From Bog-473 sp963828825 (GTDB taxonomy: Bacteria > Actinomycetota > Acidimicrobiia > Acidimicrobiales > RAAP-2), in contig CAWHGF010000004.1 in assembly GCA_963828825.1 (NCBI GenBank), forward strand, positions 1,087,045-1,151,044: a DNA stretch of 64,000 nt, given 5' to 3'. Shown here one piece after another: positions 56,627 through 64,000 of this stretch (the stretch's first letter is position 1; each line of letters begins with the position of its first letter). A program made the translations under genes and the position numbers. The notes beneath the pieces were generated by a model, which was not told the origin of the DNA, searched no databases, and worked only from the letters and a program-made list of their open reading frames with translations.

Positions 56627-57757
56627 TCCCAAGACGTGATGGCGGCGATCAGCTACCTTCGGGCCAATGCCAGTTCGTTTAACGTCGATCCCGCCAGACT
56701 GGCGTCCTTCGGTACGTCGGCTGGCGCGACCCTCGCCGTCTACTCGGCCATGAAGGCCTTCCAAAGCGACCCTTCGGCTGAAGTCGTCGCCGACGTGGGC
56801 TGGTCCGGAGGCTACGACTTCGCTAGTGGAGGCGGCACCATCGATGCCAGCCAGCTCCAAAACGTGGAGGACTACCTGGGCTGTGATCCGAGTGCCGCGA
56901 GCTGCGCCACCACCGCCGAATCGGCGTCCGCCGTGTCCTTGGTGGAGCCAGGGGACCCGGCGACCCTGCTGGCCAACTCCACGGACTACAAGGTCGGGTG
57001 TGAGATTGTCCCCCCGTCGCAAGCCCAAGAGATGGCGGCTGATCTGACGGACGTCGCAGTTCCGGTCCAGCTCGACCTCAACAGCGAGTGTGCGCATGCC
57101 CTCGCTTACGCCAATGTCGAGCTTGGTCCAACGACTGCCTTCCTTGAAGCCCATCTGTTCGCCCCCACCACGACAGTCGTGTTGCCCTCGAATGGTGCGA
57201 CACTGTCAGCCTCCCAGTACCTCGACGCAACGGCTTCACCGGGCCTCTCGGCGGTGCAATACGAGCTGAGCGGCCAAGGGCTCACCAATGCGGTCATTGC
57301 GACCGGCACACCCACCCTCTATGGGTGGTTGGCGGCTTGGAACACGACGGGCGTGCCTAATGGCACCTACACGCTTCACAGCGTCGCCACCTACCAAGGC
57401 GGCGTCGCTGCTCAGGGCGGCGTCACTGCCACGAGTCCGGGGATCAGCATCACCGTCAACAACCCTCCGCCGACCACGAGCGTGCTCATCCCATCGAACG
57501 AGGCAACACTGTCCGGAACCGCCGCCACCTTGGACGCTTCTGCCTCCAATGCCACCAGCGTCGAGTTCTGGCTCTTCGGTGGCTCCTATGATTACTCCGG
57601 TCACCTAGTCGGCACGGCCGCTCCCACCTACTACGGATGGCTCTACAGCTGGAACACCACGACGGTTCCCAACGGCTCCTACGCGCTGTTGTCGGAAGCC
57701 TTCGGTCCGGGTGGGAGCGCCTTCAGTCCCCATCTCAGCATGACGGTCAAGAACTGA
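56624..57757 (+). pseudogene. Truncated alpha/beta-hydrolase with two Ig-like C-terminal domains
   Basis: The 5' end is cut by the inverted recombinase copy. What remains begins SQDVMAAISYLRANASSFNV, with nucleophile motif ASFGTSAGATLAVYSAM (GxSxG), then DVGWSGGYDF and the later DLNSECAHALAY, whose His may be the catalytic one. The upstream oxyanion (HGG) part is missing. Two Ig-like domains follow: LYGWLAAWNTTGVPNGTYTL and YYGWLYSWNTTTVPNGSYAL. The original was a secreted esterase-like enzyme anchored or arranged by Ig domains. Its last 270 bp and following DNA duplicate those of the pentapeptide gene. Confidence 0.75.
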
Positions 57758-57828
57758 TCGACAGGTCGATCTCGACCCAGCAACGGACTTCGCTTGACAA
57801 GAGCAGGCACTGCACCCGTTCGCCGGAT
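57482..57828. repeat. Direct repeat, second copy (partner 53657-54003)
   Basis: See the first copy; a few substitutions (for example GAACGAGG for GAACGGTG), otherwise the same through the stop and downstream. Confidence 0.8.
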
Positions 57829-57856
57829 GGAGCGGGCTTGCATCAGCGTTTGCTGT

Positions 57857-57870
57857 CCGCCTTCGGGCGG
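57857..57870 (+). terminator. TTCG-loop hairpin after the hydrolase fragment
   Basis: CCGCC-TTCG-GGCGG, a stable tetraloop stem, 100 bp after the stop. No T-run; could be a weak stop signal or chance in high-G+C DNA. Confidence 0.3.
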
Positions 57871-57893
57871 GGTCGGTTCGCGTTCGCTCGGGC

Positions 57894-58016
57894 TTGAGGG
57901 CGAGAAAGAGAACCGATTGCAGGTTTTGTGGCAAGGGCCAGGACGACGTCCGGATCATCGCGGGCCCGAACGTGTGAATCTGCGACGAGTGCGTTCAGCT
58001 CTGCTGCGACATCTTC
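57894..58016 (+). pseudogene. Fragment of a ClpX-type zinc-binding domain with an in-frame TGA
   Basis: Starting at a TTG, the frame reads RTDCRFCGKGQDDVRIIAGP, then NV, TGA (57975-57977), then ICDECVQLCCDIF. This is the C4 zinc-finger domain that opens ClpX (CxFCGKsQddVrklIAGP...yICDECv), with the Tyr before ICDEC replaced by a stop. Nothing of the ATPase part follows. It ends just before the IS30 fragment, so it was probably cut by that insertion. Non-functional. Confidence 0.75.
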
Positions 58017-58064
58017 TGGCCAGACGAGCTGTTTACGTGGTCGGTGCCGAGCACTGGCGCCTGA

Positions 58065-58448
58065 ACCATCTTGCTCAAGCTCCCCAACGGCCACGGGGCC
58101 GAGGCCGTGAGAAAGGTCATGACCAAGCGCATCTTGACTCTGCCGGCGCAGCTGCGCCGCTCGATCACCTGGGATCAAGGGGTCGAGATGTCCCAGCACG
58201 TCCAGTTCACAATCGACACCGGGGTGCAGATCTATTTCTGCGACCCCAAGAGCCCCTGGCAGCGCGGCAGCAACGAGAACACCAACTGTCTGCTCCGCCA
58301 ATACCTGCCCAAGGCCTCAGATCTATCGCAATGCAGTCAGCGAGAACTCGATGCCATCGCCCGCTCGCTCAATACGAGGCCTCGACAGACACTCGGCTGG
58401 ATGACACCATCTCATGCGTTCGCCGAGGCTGTTGCGTTGACCGCTTGA
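58065..58448 (+). pseudogene. C-terminal fragment of an IS30-family transposase
   Basis: LLKLPNGHGAEAVRKVMTKR, SITWDQGVEMSQHVQFTIDT (second catalytic Asp), YFCDPKSPWQRGSNENTNCL (catalytic Glu), LNTRPRQTLGWMTPSHAFAE. These are the last about 125 residues of IS30-type transposases; the N-terminal DNA-binding part and first Asp are gone. A dead remnant. Confidence 0.9.
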
Positions 58449-58647
58449 GGCCACACCGGGAAGGTGTCACGCACTTGTGGGCTAGGCCAGCGACCACATG
58501 GGGGCGTCCTTTTCTGGGTAAAATTTGAGGCCAAACGGTCTGAACGCTGTGCCTGGAGGCGGTCCTGAGCGCACAGGTAATTCTGCCGACCCTGGCAACG
58601 CTGAGCGGTCCGGGCGGGCTCGTTTCTTGTCGGCGAAACTGTGCGAC

Positions 58648-60465
58648 ATGGACACGATGCCAGAGACGGCGCCTGAGAGCGGCCTCGCCCGAAGGAAGCT
58701 GATGACGGCGCTGGCGTTCCTCGCCCTGGCTGCACTCGTAGCTAACTATTTCCTCTTCATTCACCATTGGGCCGTCAACTCCATCTACTACGACCAGTGG
58801 TGGGACGTGCAGATCATTGCCCACTGGTACTCGGGCAACCTGACTCTCTCTGACCTTTGGGCGCAACATGGGGAGAACCGGATCCTCTTCCCCAACCTGG
58901 TCGTGCTGCTGCTGGCGCGAACGGTGCATTTCAACACAGTTGTTGAGGTGTATGTGAGCGGCGTGCTCATGACGTTCTCGACGGTAGCGATCCTTTTTGC
59001 GCACAAACTCCGGTCCCCTTCGATCAACTGGCTCTGGTATGTCCCAATCGCAGCCCTGATGATGTCGCTCGTCCAGTACGTGCAGATGTTGTGGGGCTTT
59101 CAATTGGCCTGGTACATGGTTTATTTCTCACTCGCCCTCTCACTGTTCCTGCTCGATCGTCCTCGTCTGACGTGGATCGCATTGAGCATCGCCCTCGTCG
59201 TGGCCACCGTCGGCAGCTACTCCTCGATCCAGGGGCTTCTGATCTGGCCTATCGGTCTCTTGCTGATGTACCAGCGGAACCGATCGCCTCGGATGTCGGT
59301 CATCTGGCTCGGATGTGGCGTCATCGTGGGAATCGTGTACTTCTACAATCTCAGTCTCCAACAGGGTGCCTCTTTCTACGCCTTGACGCACCCCATCGTC
59401 GCGGCGAAGTTCTACTTTCTCCTCCTTGGCGACGTGTTCGGCTTCGGCGTGCCACCAACTCCGAACGCTGGAACGTACGCGATCATGGCGCTGGGAGTGG
59501 TCATCTTCCTCGTCGCCTGCTGGGTGATAATCGCATTCGGGAGCCATCGAGACGAGACGAGTGGGGCTCCTTTGGGCGTTGCCATCACCGCGTACGGGCT
59601 GCTCTTCGCCCTGCTCACGACCTCCGAGCGAGCTTCCGAAGGACTCGACGTCGCAGACTCTTCCCACTACACGACGTTCACCCTCTTGGTCATCGTCGGC
59701 TGTGGCTTGACTCTGCTCAGTGTCTGGGAACCCTTGGACGAGCGGGTGCGCCGGTGGTGGGCGAAGGTAGTGGTCTTCGAGTACGTGCCCAAGGCCGAAT
59801 CCGACGAGGCGCATCGGCCGTTCACCTCCAGCCGTCGCCAATCGTCACGGGCCCGGACGGTCCAGTTGATTGTGACTCCTCTGGTCGTCTGCATCATCGC
59901 GGTGCAGTTCCTCGCCGGGACTGACATCGGATCCTACAGAGGACCCGGGTGGTCGAACGTTATGAAAATTGCTGCAAACGCCACCGTCAACGGCAACCAG
60001 TGGACACGTACCTATCAGAACAACATCTTATTCGACTCGTGCGATTGTCCCAGCTTTGAAGCGCTGGTTCCAGGACTCATTCGGATTCTGCGCATTCATC
60101 ACCTGAGCATGTTCGGGACAGCAGATGCTGCAATGTACGCGAAGGAGGGCTTGCCACCCGAGACAGGGGTTCCCGTAACGCGCATGATTCGTCCGTCACC
60201 CGGTGCGAATCTGAATGGCCTTGTGTTCCTGGACGCAGTTGCCTCCGACGAGTACGGGATCGTCAGGCTTGTCTACGTGGTTTCCGGAAACGGCTTCAAC
60301 GATGTCAAGATCGCCACTGCAAAACCAATCGTCTATGGTTGGTTCGGTTGGTGGAACACCTCGACGGTTCCCAATGGCAACTACGAGCTGCGCACGGTCG
60401 CCTACAACGCCACGGGGAAGTCTGGTCGCAGCCGCCCTGTCTCCGTCAGGGTTGACAACCAATGA
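58648..60465 (+). CDS. Polytopic membrane protein, family A, with C-terminal Ig-like domain
   Basis: 605 residues from ATG 58648 (MDTMPETAPES). About ten helices, with IYYDQWWDVQIIAHWYSGN, LSDLWAQHGENRILFPNLVV (HGENR for HNENR), FAHKLRSPSINWLWYVPIAA, VQMLWGFQLAWYMVYFSLAL, SIQGLLIWPIGLLLMYQ. The soluble tail has HHLSMFGTADAAMYAKEGLP and then the Ig-like domain ANLNGLVFLDAVAS... VYGWFGWWNTSTVPNGNYEL. More diverged than the 32476/38178 pair. Function unknown, presumably as for those. It stands alone on the plus strand. Confidence 0.78.
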   Translation: MDTMPETAPESGLARRKLMTALAFLALAALVANYFLFIHHWAVNSIYYDQWWDVQIIAHWYSGNLTLSDLWAQHGENRILFPNLVVLLLARTVHFNTVVEVYVSGVLMTFSTVAILFAHKLRSPSINWLWYVPIAALMMSLVQYVQMLWGFQLAWYMVYFSLALSLFLLDRPRLTWIALSIALVVATVGSYSSIQGLLIWPIGLLLMYQRNRSPRMSVIWLGCGVIVGIVYFYNLSLQQGASFYALTHPIVAAKFYFLLLGDVFGFGVPPTPNAGTYAIMALGVVIFLVACWVIIAFGSHRDETSGAPLGVAITAYGLLFALLTTSERASEGLDVADSSHYTTFTLLVIVGCGLTLLSVWEPLDERVRRWWAKVVVFEYVPKAESDEAHRPFTSSRRQSSRARTVQLIVTPLVVCIIAVQFLAGTDIGSYRGPGWSNVMKIAANATVNGNQWTRTYQNNILFDSCDCPSFEALVPGLIRILRIHHLSMFGTADAAMYAKEGLPPETGVPVTRMIRPSPGANLNGLVFLDAVASDEYGIVRLVYVVSGNGFNDVKIATAKPIVYGWFGWWNTSTVPNGNYELRTVAYNATGKSGRSRPVSVRVDNQ

Positions 60466-61040
60466 GCGACGGAGCGCTCATGCTCGAAGCCGGTGCTTGG
60501 CGTTGCACAGACTGCTGCGCACTTTGATGTCGGCCACGGGCCGATTCTGCGAAGCGCGATCAGGGTCAGGACTGCCCCAGTTGCCGGGTCTGCGCATTCG
60601 CGCCGAGGCAAACGATGCCTGGCACGTCACTAGGCGTTGTGGGAACGTTGTGCAAAATCAGGCCATTCGGATCGTTCCATTCGTAGATCGCACGAGCCAC
60701 GCTTCCCTGCGCCACCCTGATCGGCAGGCCCTTTGGTGAGGGGCGATCAAGCGGGAGGTGGCCGATTCAGCCCTCGGTAGGGCTGAATCGCGGACCCCCG
60801 CGACCCGCTACGGCCGGGCGTTAACCGTCGAACCAGGACAGTTGCTGGGCCATGGTTCACGACCGTCAGGGGCAAGCTGCTGCCCATTGCCTCGAACCCC
60901 CACTTGGACTGGACGCTGGTGTAACAGGCCTACGGGAGTGTGCTTGGCGCGCGTGACGGTTCCCGGAGCCAATGTGCTGGACAGGCCAGGCCATCCAACC
61001 GCGATCGTCGACGCACAAGCCGGTCTTACACTGAACTTGC
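60466..61040. other. Intergenic stretch with a strong perfect hairpin
   Basis: No supported gene in about 575 bp. At 60763-60790 CGATTCAGCCCT and AGGGCTGAATCG form a perfect 12-bp stem with a CGGT loop. It lies 300 bp after the membrane protein gene, without a T-run; it may be a terminator, an RNA hairpin or a recombination site. Confidence 0.4.
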
Positions 61041-61613
61041 GTGTCGGAGTACGAGTGGCGGGTGAAGCTGGCGGCGAAAGGGCTGGCCGAACGCGCCAGG
61101 CGTCCGATGCCGGTCATGACCGACAAAGCGTTCTACGAGGTCATGGCGGCGGCTGCCCTGGACGCCATGGACCTTCCGGCTCTCTTAGAGCGAGTGACAC
61201 GAGCCGAGCGGGAACTCGAAATCGTCCAGGAGGCATTAACACGGGCCGATACTGAGGCCAAGAGGGCCCGTCATCAGCCGATGACCGATGGAGCGGCTTC
61301 CGAGGAATCTTCGTTTGCTTTAATTTTGAGAGGGGCGAGCACGAGCCGCGGACCAAGAAGCACCCGCAACCCGCGCCCAAGTCCCTTGCCAAAAGACCCG
61401 AAGCACCGTGACGCTGGCGACGAACGGCGCAGGTTGTCAGCGGTGCCACCTCCGCCCAACCGTTCGAGGAAAGTTAGGCCCCCACCGCCACAGCGCAAGC
61501 CGTCGAATCAAACGGCGCGAGGCTCCCGAAGGGCACTGGCGAACTACTTTCATGCGCTCTCGTGGCGCAAATTGCTACCGCTTAGGAGTCACCTGCGGCA
61601 GGCAGGTAATTAG
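61041..61613 (+). CDS. Small protein with N-terminal coiled coil, unknown function
   Basis: 190 residues from GTG 61041. The first about 75 residues look real and helical: MSEYEWRVKLAAKGLAERAR, DKAFYEVMAAAALDAMDLPA, LLERVTRAERELEIVQEALT with heptad-like spacing. After residue 80 the sequence turns Arg/Pro-rich and may be out of frame or disordered. No family recognised. Confidence 0.45.
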   Translation: MSEYEWRVKLAAKGLAERARRPMPVMTDKAFYEVMAAAALDAMDLPALLERVTRAERELEIVQEALTRADTEAKRARHQPMTDGAASEESSFALILRGASTSRGPRSTRNPRPSPLPKDPKHRDAGDERRRLSAVPPPPNRSRKVRPPPPQRKPSNQTARGSRRALANYFHALSWRKLLPLRSHLRQAGN

Positions 61614-61633
61614 AGGTTCCGTGGCTGCGTCTC

Positions 61634-61653
61634 GGCTGCCCTTCGGGGCGGCC
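61634..61653 (+). terminator. TTCG-loop hairpin
   Basis: GGCTGCCC-TTCG-GGGCGGCC, one G-T pair in an 8-bp stem, 20 bp after the coiled-coil gene. Possible stop signal, no clear T-run. Confidence 0.3.
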
Positions 61654-61872
61654 GCTTCGCGTTGTCGGTTCTCGGCGATGCCCCTATCCCTCGATCGGCA
61701 CAACGGGGCGTGTGGATAACTGCCCACAACTCGGCCGTAGAGGGCAACATGAACCAATGAGCCGACACGGGCCGACGGTTGGCCGGATGACGGACACACC
61801 GGATTCAGGCGCTGTATTCAGCGGCGGCGACGAGCCGAGTTATCCCTGGACTGGTGATGAGAGGAGGTGCGT

Positions 61873-63771
61873 TCAGTTATCGACGGTGATGCTGACGCCC
61901 GAAGAACTGTAGGCGCTGCCACCTGGGCCGGAGGCCTCAGATACGAGGGCGTAGGAACCGTCGGGTACCGTCGTGGTGTTCCAGCTGCACAACCATCCGT
62001 AGTAGGTCGGCGTGGTCGTGCAGATCACCGGCGCGGCATAGCCGTAGATGCCGCCGAAGAGCAGGAACTTGACGCTGGTGGCGTTCGAGGCGGAGGCGTC
62101 CAAGGTGGCAGCCGTGCCCGACAGGCTCGCCCCGTTCGAGGGGACGAGGACGCTCGTTGTCGGTGGCGGATTATCGACGGTGATGCTGACGCCCGAAGAA
62201 CTGTAGGCGCTGCCACCTGGGCCGGAGGCCTCAGATACGAGGGCGTAGGAACCGTCGGGTACCGTCGTGGTGTTCCAGCTGCACAACCATCCGTAGTAGG
62301 TCGGCGTGGTCGTGCAGATCACCGGCGCGGCATAGCCGTAGATGCCGCCGAAGAGCAGGAACTTGACGCTGGTGGCGTTCGAGGCGGAGGCGTCGAGGTG
62401 GGTCGATCCCGACAGGCTCGCCCCGTTCGAGGGGACGAGAACGCTCGTGGAAACTGCTGGCACGGTGAAGCTCTGGGAGGCCACGGCTGAGGGTCCCCCG
62501 TTGTTGCTCATCGTCTGCCCGGTGAAGATCTGGGTCGTCGAGGTTCCCGCCGAGTCGGTCTCAGTGACCGAAGCCGTATAGGGGCCGGGTGTGGCGTAGG
62601 TGTGGGTGGTGGTGGGTCCCGACGTTGTAGCCGTTGAGCTGTCGCCGAAGTCCCAGGCGTAGGCGGTGATGGTGCCGAAGGCGACGGTCGACGCTGAAGC
62701 ATTGAAGCCGGTCGGTTGGCCTACCTCCGCCGGGGCAACCGAGAGGTGAGCCACCGGGGCCTGGTCGGGTGTGATGGCGATGTCGTCCGTCCCTGACGGG
62801 ACATTGATGGTGATCCCGGCGGTATTGGTGGCGGTGTCGATCGGAATCACCGTATTCGATTCAGTGGTTACGTAGGCGGTAGCCCCGTTGGGCGTAATGG
62901 CAATGTCCCCTGGCTGGTTGCCGACTCCGATAGGGGTTCCAACGGAATTGGTGGCGGTGTCGATCGGGGTGACGCTGTTCGAGCCCTCATCGGTTACGTA
63001 CAGGGTAGTCCCGTTGGGTGTAATGGCAATGGCCGCAGGCATGTTGCCGACTCCGATAGGGGTTCCAACGGAGTTGGTGGCCGTATCGATCGGGGTCACG
63101 CTGTTATAGAACTCGTTGGTCACATAGAGGGTGGCCCCGTTGGGCGCGATGGCCATGCCCGCCGCCCCCTTCGGGATAGAGATGGGCGTTCCAACGGTAT
63201 TGGTGGCGGTGTCGATCGGGGTGATGGTGGCGGGACCTCCGGCGCTGAGCACATAGGCGGTCGCCCCGTTCGGCGTGATGGCGATACTGATTGGGTCGGC
63301 TGCGACCGGAATGGGAGATCCGGCGGTGTTGGTGGCCGTGTCGATCGGGATGACGCTGTTCGAATCTCCTGCCACGTAGACCGTGGCCCCGTTCGGCGTG
63401 ACGGCGATGTTTTGCGGTTCGCCTCCGACGCCTACGGTGATCGGTGTTCCGGCGGTACTGGTCGCCGTGTCGATCGGGGTGACGGCGTTCGAGAGCGTAT
63501 TAGTCACGTAGGCGGTGGCACCGTCGGGTGTGATGGCGATGTCGCCCGCACCACGTGGGACGGAAATCGCGGTTCCTCGGAGTCCGTTTGCCGTGTCGAT
63601 CGGGGTGACGCCGTTCGAGCCACCGGTTACGTAGGCCGTCCATGCGTGCGCTGGAGTAGCTGCCGCGGGGCTGGTGCCGATCGGGGCCGCCAAGGCCATC
63701 GTTCCGAGAATCATGGCCAAGCCAACGAATCTCGATGCCCTACGCACCTGAGGATGCTTCCGTGCGTACAT
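61873..63771 (-). CDS. Secreted beta-propeller/PKD protein with two identical Ig-like domains
   Basis: 632 residues from ATG 63771; AAAGGAAG precedes the start. Signal peptide (VGLAMILGTMALAAPIG). Residues about 40-340 are seven or more YVTN-type propeller repeats such as VTPIDTATNSVGTPI and DIAITPNGATAYVT. Then a PKD domain (ASASTVAFGTITAYAWDFGD, GPYTASVTETDSAGTSTT) and two Ig-like domains, each with SVLVPSNGASLSG and YYGWLCSWNTTTVPDGSYAL. In the Ig domains CTTTPTYYGWLC places two Cys that may pair. Probably a surface or matrix protein. 229 bp upstream to the window end hold no gene. Confidence 0.85.
   Translation of the reverse strand: MYARKHPQVRRASRFVGLAMILGTMALAAPIGTSPAAATPAHAWTAYVTGGSNGVTPIDTANGLRGTAISVPRGAGDIAITPDGATAYVTNTLSNAVTPIDTATSTAGTPITVGVGGEPQNIAVTPNGATVYVAGDSNSVIPIDTATNTAGSPIPVAADPISIAITPNGATAYVLSAGGPATITPIDTATNTVGTPISIPKGAAGMAIAPNGATLYVTNEFYNSVTPIDTATNSVGTPIGVGNMPAAIAITPNGTTLYVTDEGSNSVTPIDTATNSVGTPIGVGNQPGDIAITPNGATAYVTTESNTVIPIDTATNTAGITINVPSGTDDIAITPDQAPVAHLSVAPAEVGQPTGFNASASTVAFGTITAYAWDFGDSSTATTSGPTTTHTYATPGPYTASVTETDSAGTSTTQIFTGQTMSNNGGPSAVASQSFTVPAVSTSVLVPSNGASLSGSTHLDASASNATSVKFLLFGGIYGYAAPVICTTTPTYYGWLCSWNTTTVPDGSYALVSEASGPGGSAYSSSGVSITVDNPPPTTSVLVPSNGASLSGTAATLDASASNATSVKFLLFGGIYGYAAPVICTTTPTYYGWLCSWNTTTVPDGSYALVSEASGPGGSAYSSSGVSITVDN
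61877..62394. repeat. Tandem 294-bp Ig-domain repeat with 224 bp identical
   Basis: 61877-62100 and 62171-62394 show no difference by eye; the joining parts differ. Period 294 bp = 98 codons, in frame. Recent duplication or conversion within the gene. Confidence 0.85.
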
Positions 63772-64000
63772 GACTACCCACTTCCTTTGGGCAGCCCGAA
63801 CCTCTGTGCCAGGTTGGATGGCCCGAGATCATTGATGATCTCTTTTCGAACCTAGCCCATATGGCCATCACTCGCACGGGGCAGATCAGAACGGACGACC
63901 GCAAGCTGCCTCATAACGCCGTACATGAAGGGGCGGAGCCGGATCAAGAGCCTTTTTCTGTCGGTCGTTCCTGATTGACCGATCCGCGTCCTGCATCAGC

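Noticed and set aside
57843..58301. 152-codon minus-strand frame
   Set aside because: Antisense to the IS30 and ClpX fragments, which have clear family motifs.
62800..63650. Regular repeats mistaken for CRISPR
   Set aside because: Spacing and sequence vary and translate into YVTN propeller repeats; no conserved 25-40 bp direct repeat with spacers.

Overview
The window looks like a high-G+C actinobacterial chromosome, perhaps an uncultured Acidimicrobiia-like lineage. The basis is base composition, frequent GTG/TTG starts, 4-nt ATGA/GTGA stop-start overlaps, and secreted proteins with Ig-like repeats. No rRNA, CRISPR array or replication origin was seen. Taxonomy is inference only.

Region 1 (1-6.3 kb) is ordinary metabolism: a phosphotriesterase-like hydrolase cut by the window edge, an acyl-CoA synthetase, an enoyl-CoA hydratase, an AhpD-like protein, a YceI protein, a catalase and a small unknown protein. 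Several of these carry single-base lesions.

Region 2 (6.6-18.9 kb) is a polysaccharide locus. Its core is a minus-strand operon for nucleotide-activated D-glycero-manno-heptose: GmhA isomerase, HddA-type kinase, GmhB phosphatase and HddC-type nucleotidyltransferase. With it lie an NAD-dependent epimerase/dehydratase, a transaldolase that could supply sedoheptulose 7-phosphate, two methyltransferases and several glycosyltransferases.

Region 3 (18.9-45.1 kb) is a surface-glycan region: three acyltransferase-3 genes (two with SGNH domains), a DUF2142-type membrane protein, a second sugar-nucleotide operon (29.9-32.3 kb), and two families of large polytopic membrane proteins. Between them lie decayed relatives of the same families, a decayed nucleotidyltransferase and a decayed 2-oxoglutarate oxygenase. 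Two paralogues share a 382-bp tract with no difference seen, suggesting gene conversion.

Region 4 (45-58.5 kb) is mobile DNA: a complete ISL3-type IS with 8-bp target duplication, a tRNA-like 3' end, two overlapping tyrosine recombinases, a third recombinase that appears to lack its catalytic tyrosine, a ~567-bp inverted duplication of recombinase DNA, a truncated hydrolase, a ClpX zinc-domain fragment and an IS30 fragment.

Region 5 (58.6-64 kb) has another polytopic membrane protein, a small coiled-coil protein and a secreted beta-propeller/PKD protein.

The most distinctive feature is one Ig-like domain (signature YYGW-x(3)-WNTTTVPNGSY) at the C-terminus of six otherwise unrelated proteins: three polytopic membrane proteins and three secreted or surface proteins. 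In places it has been duplicated at DNA level, even past the stop codon.
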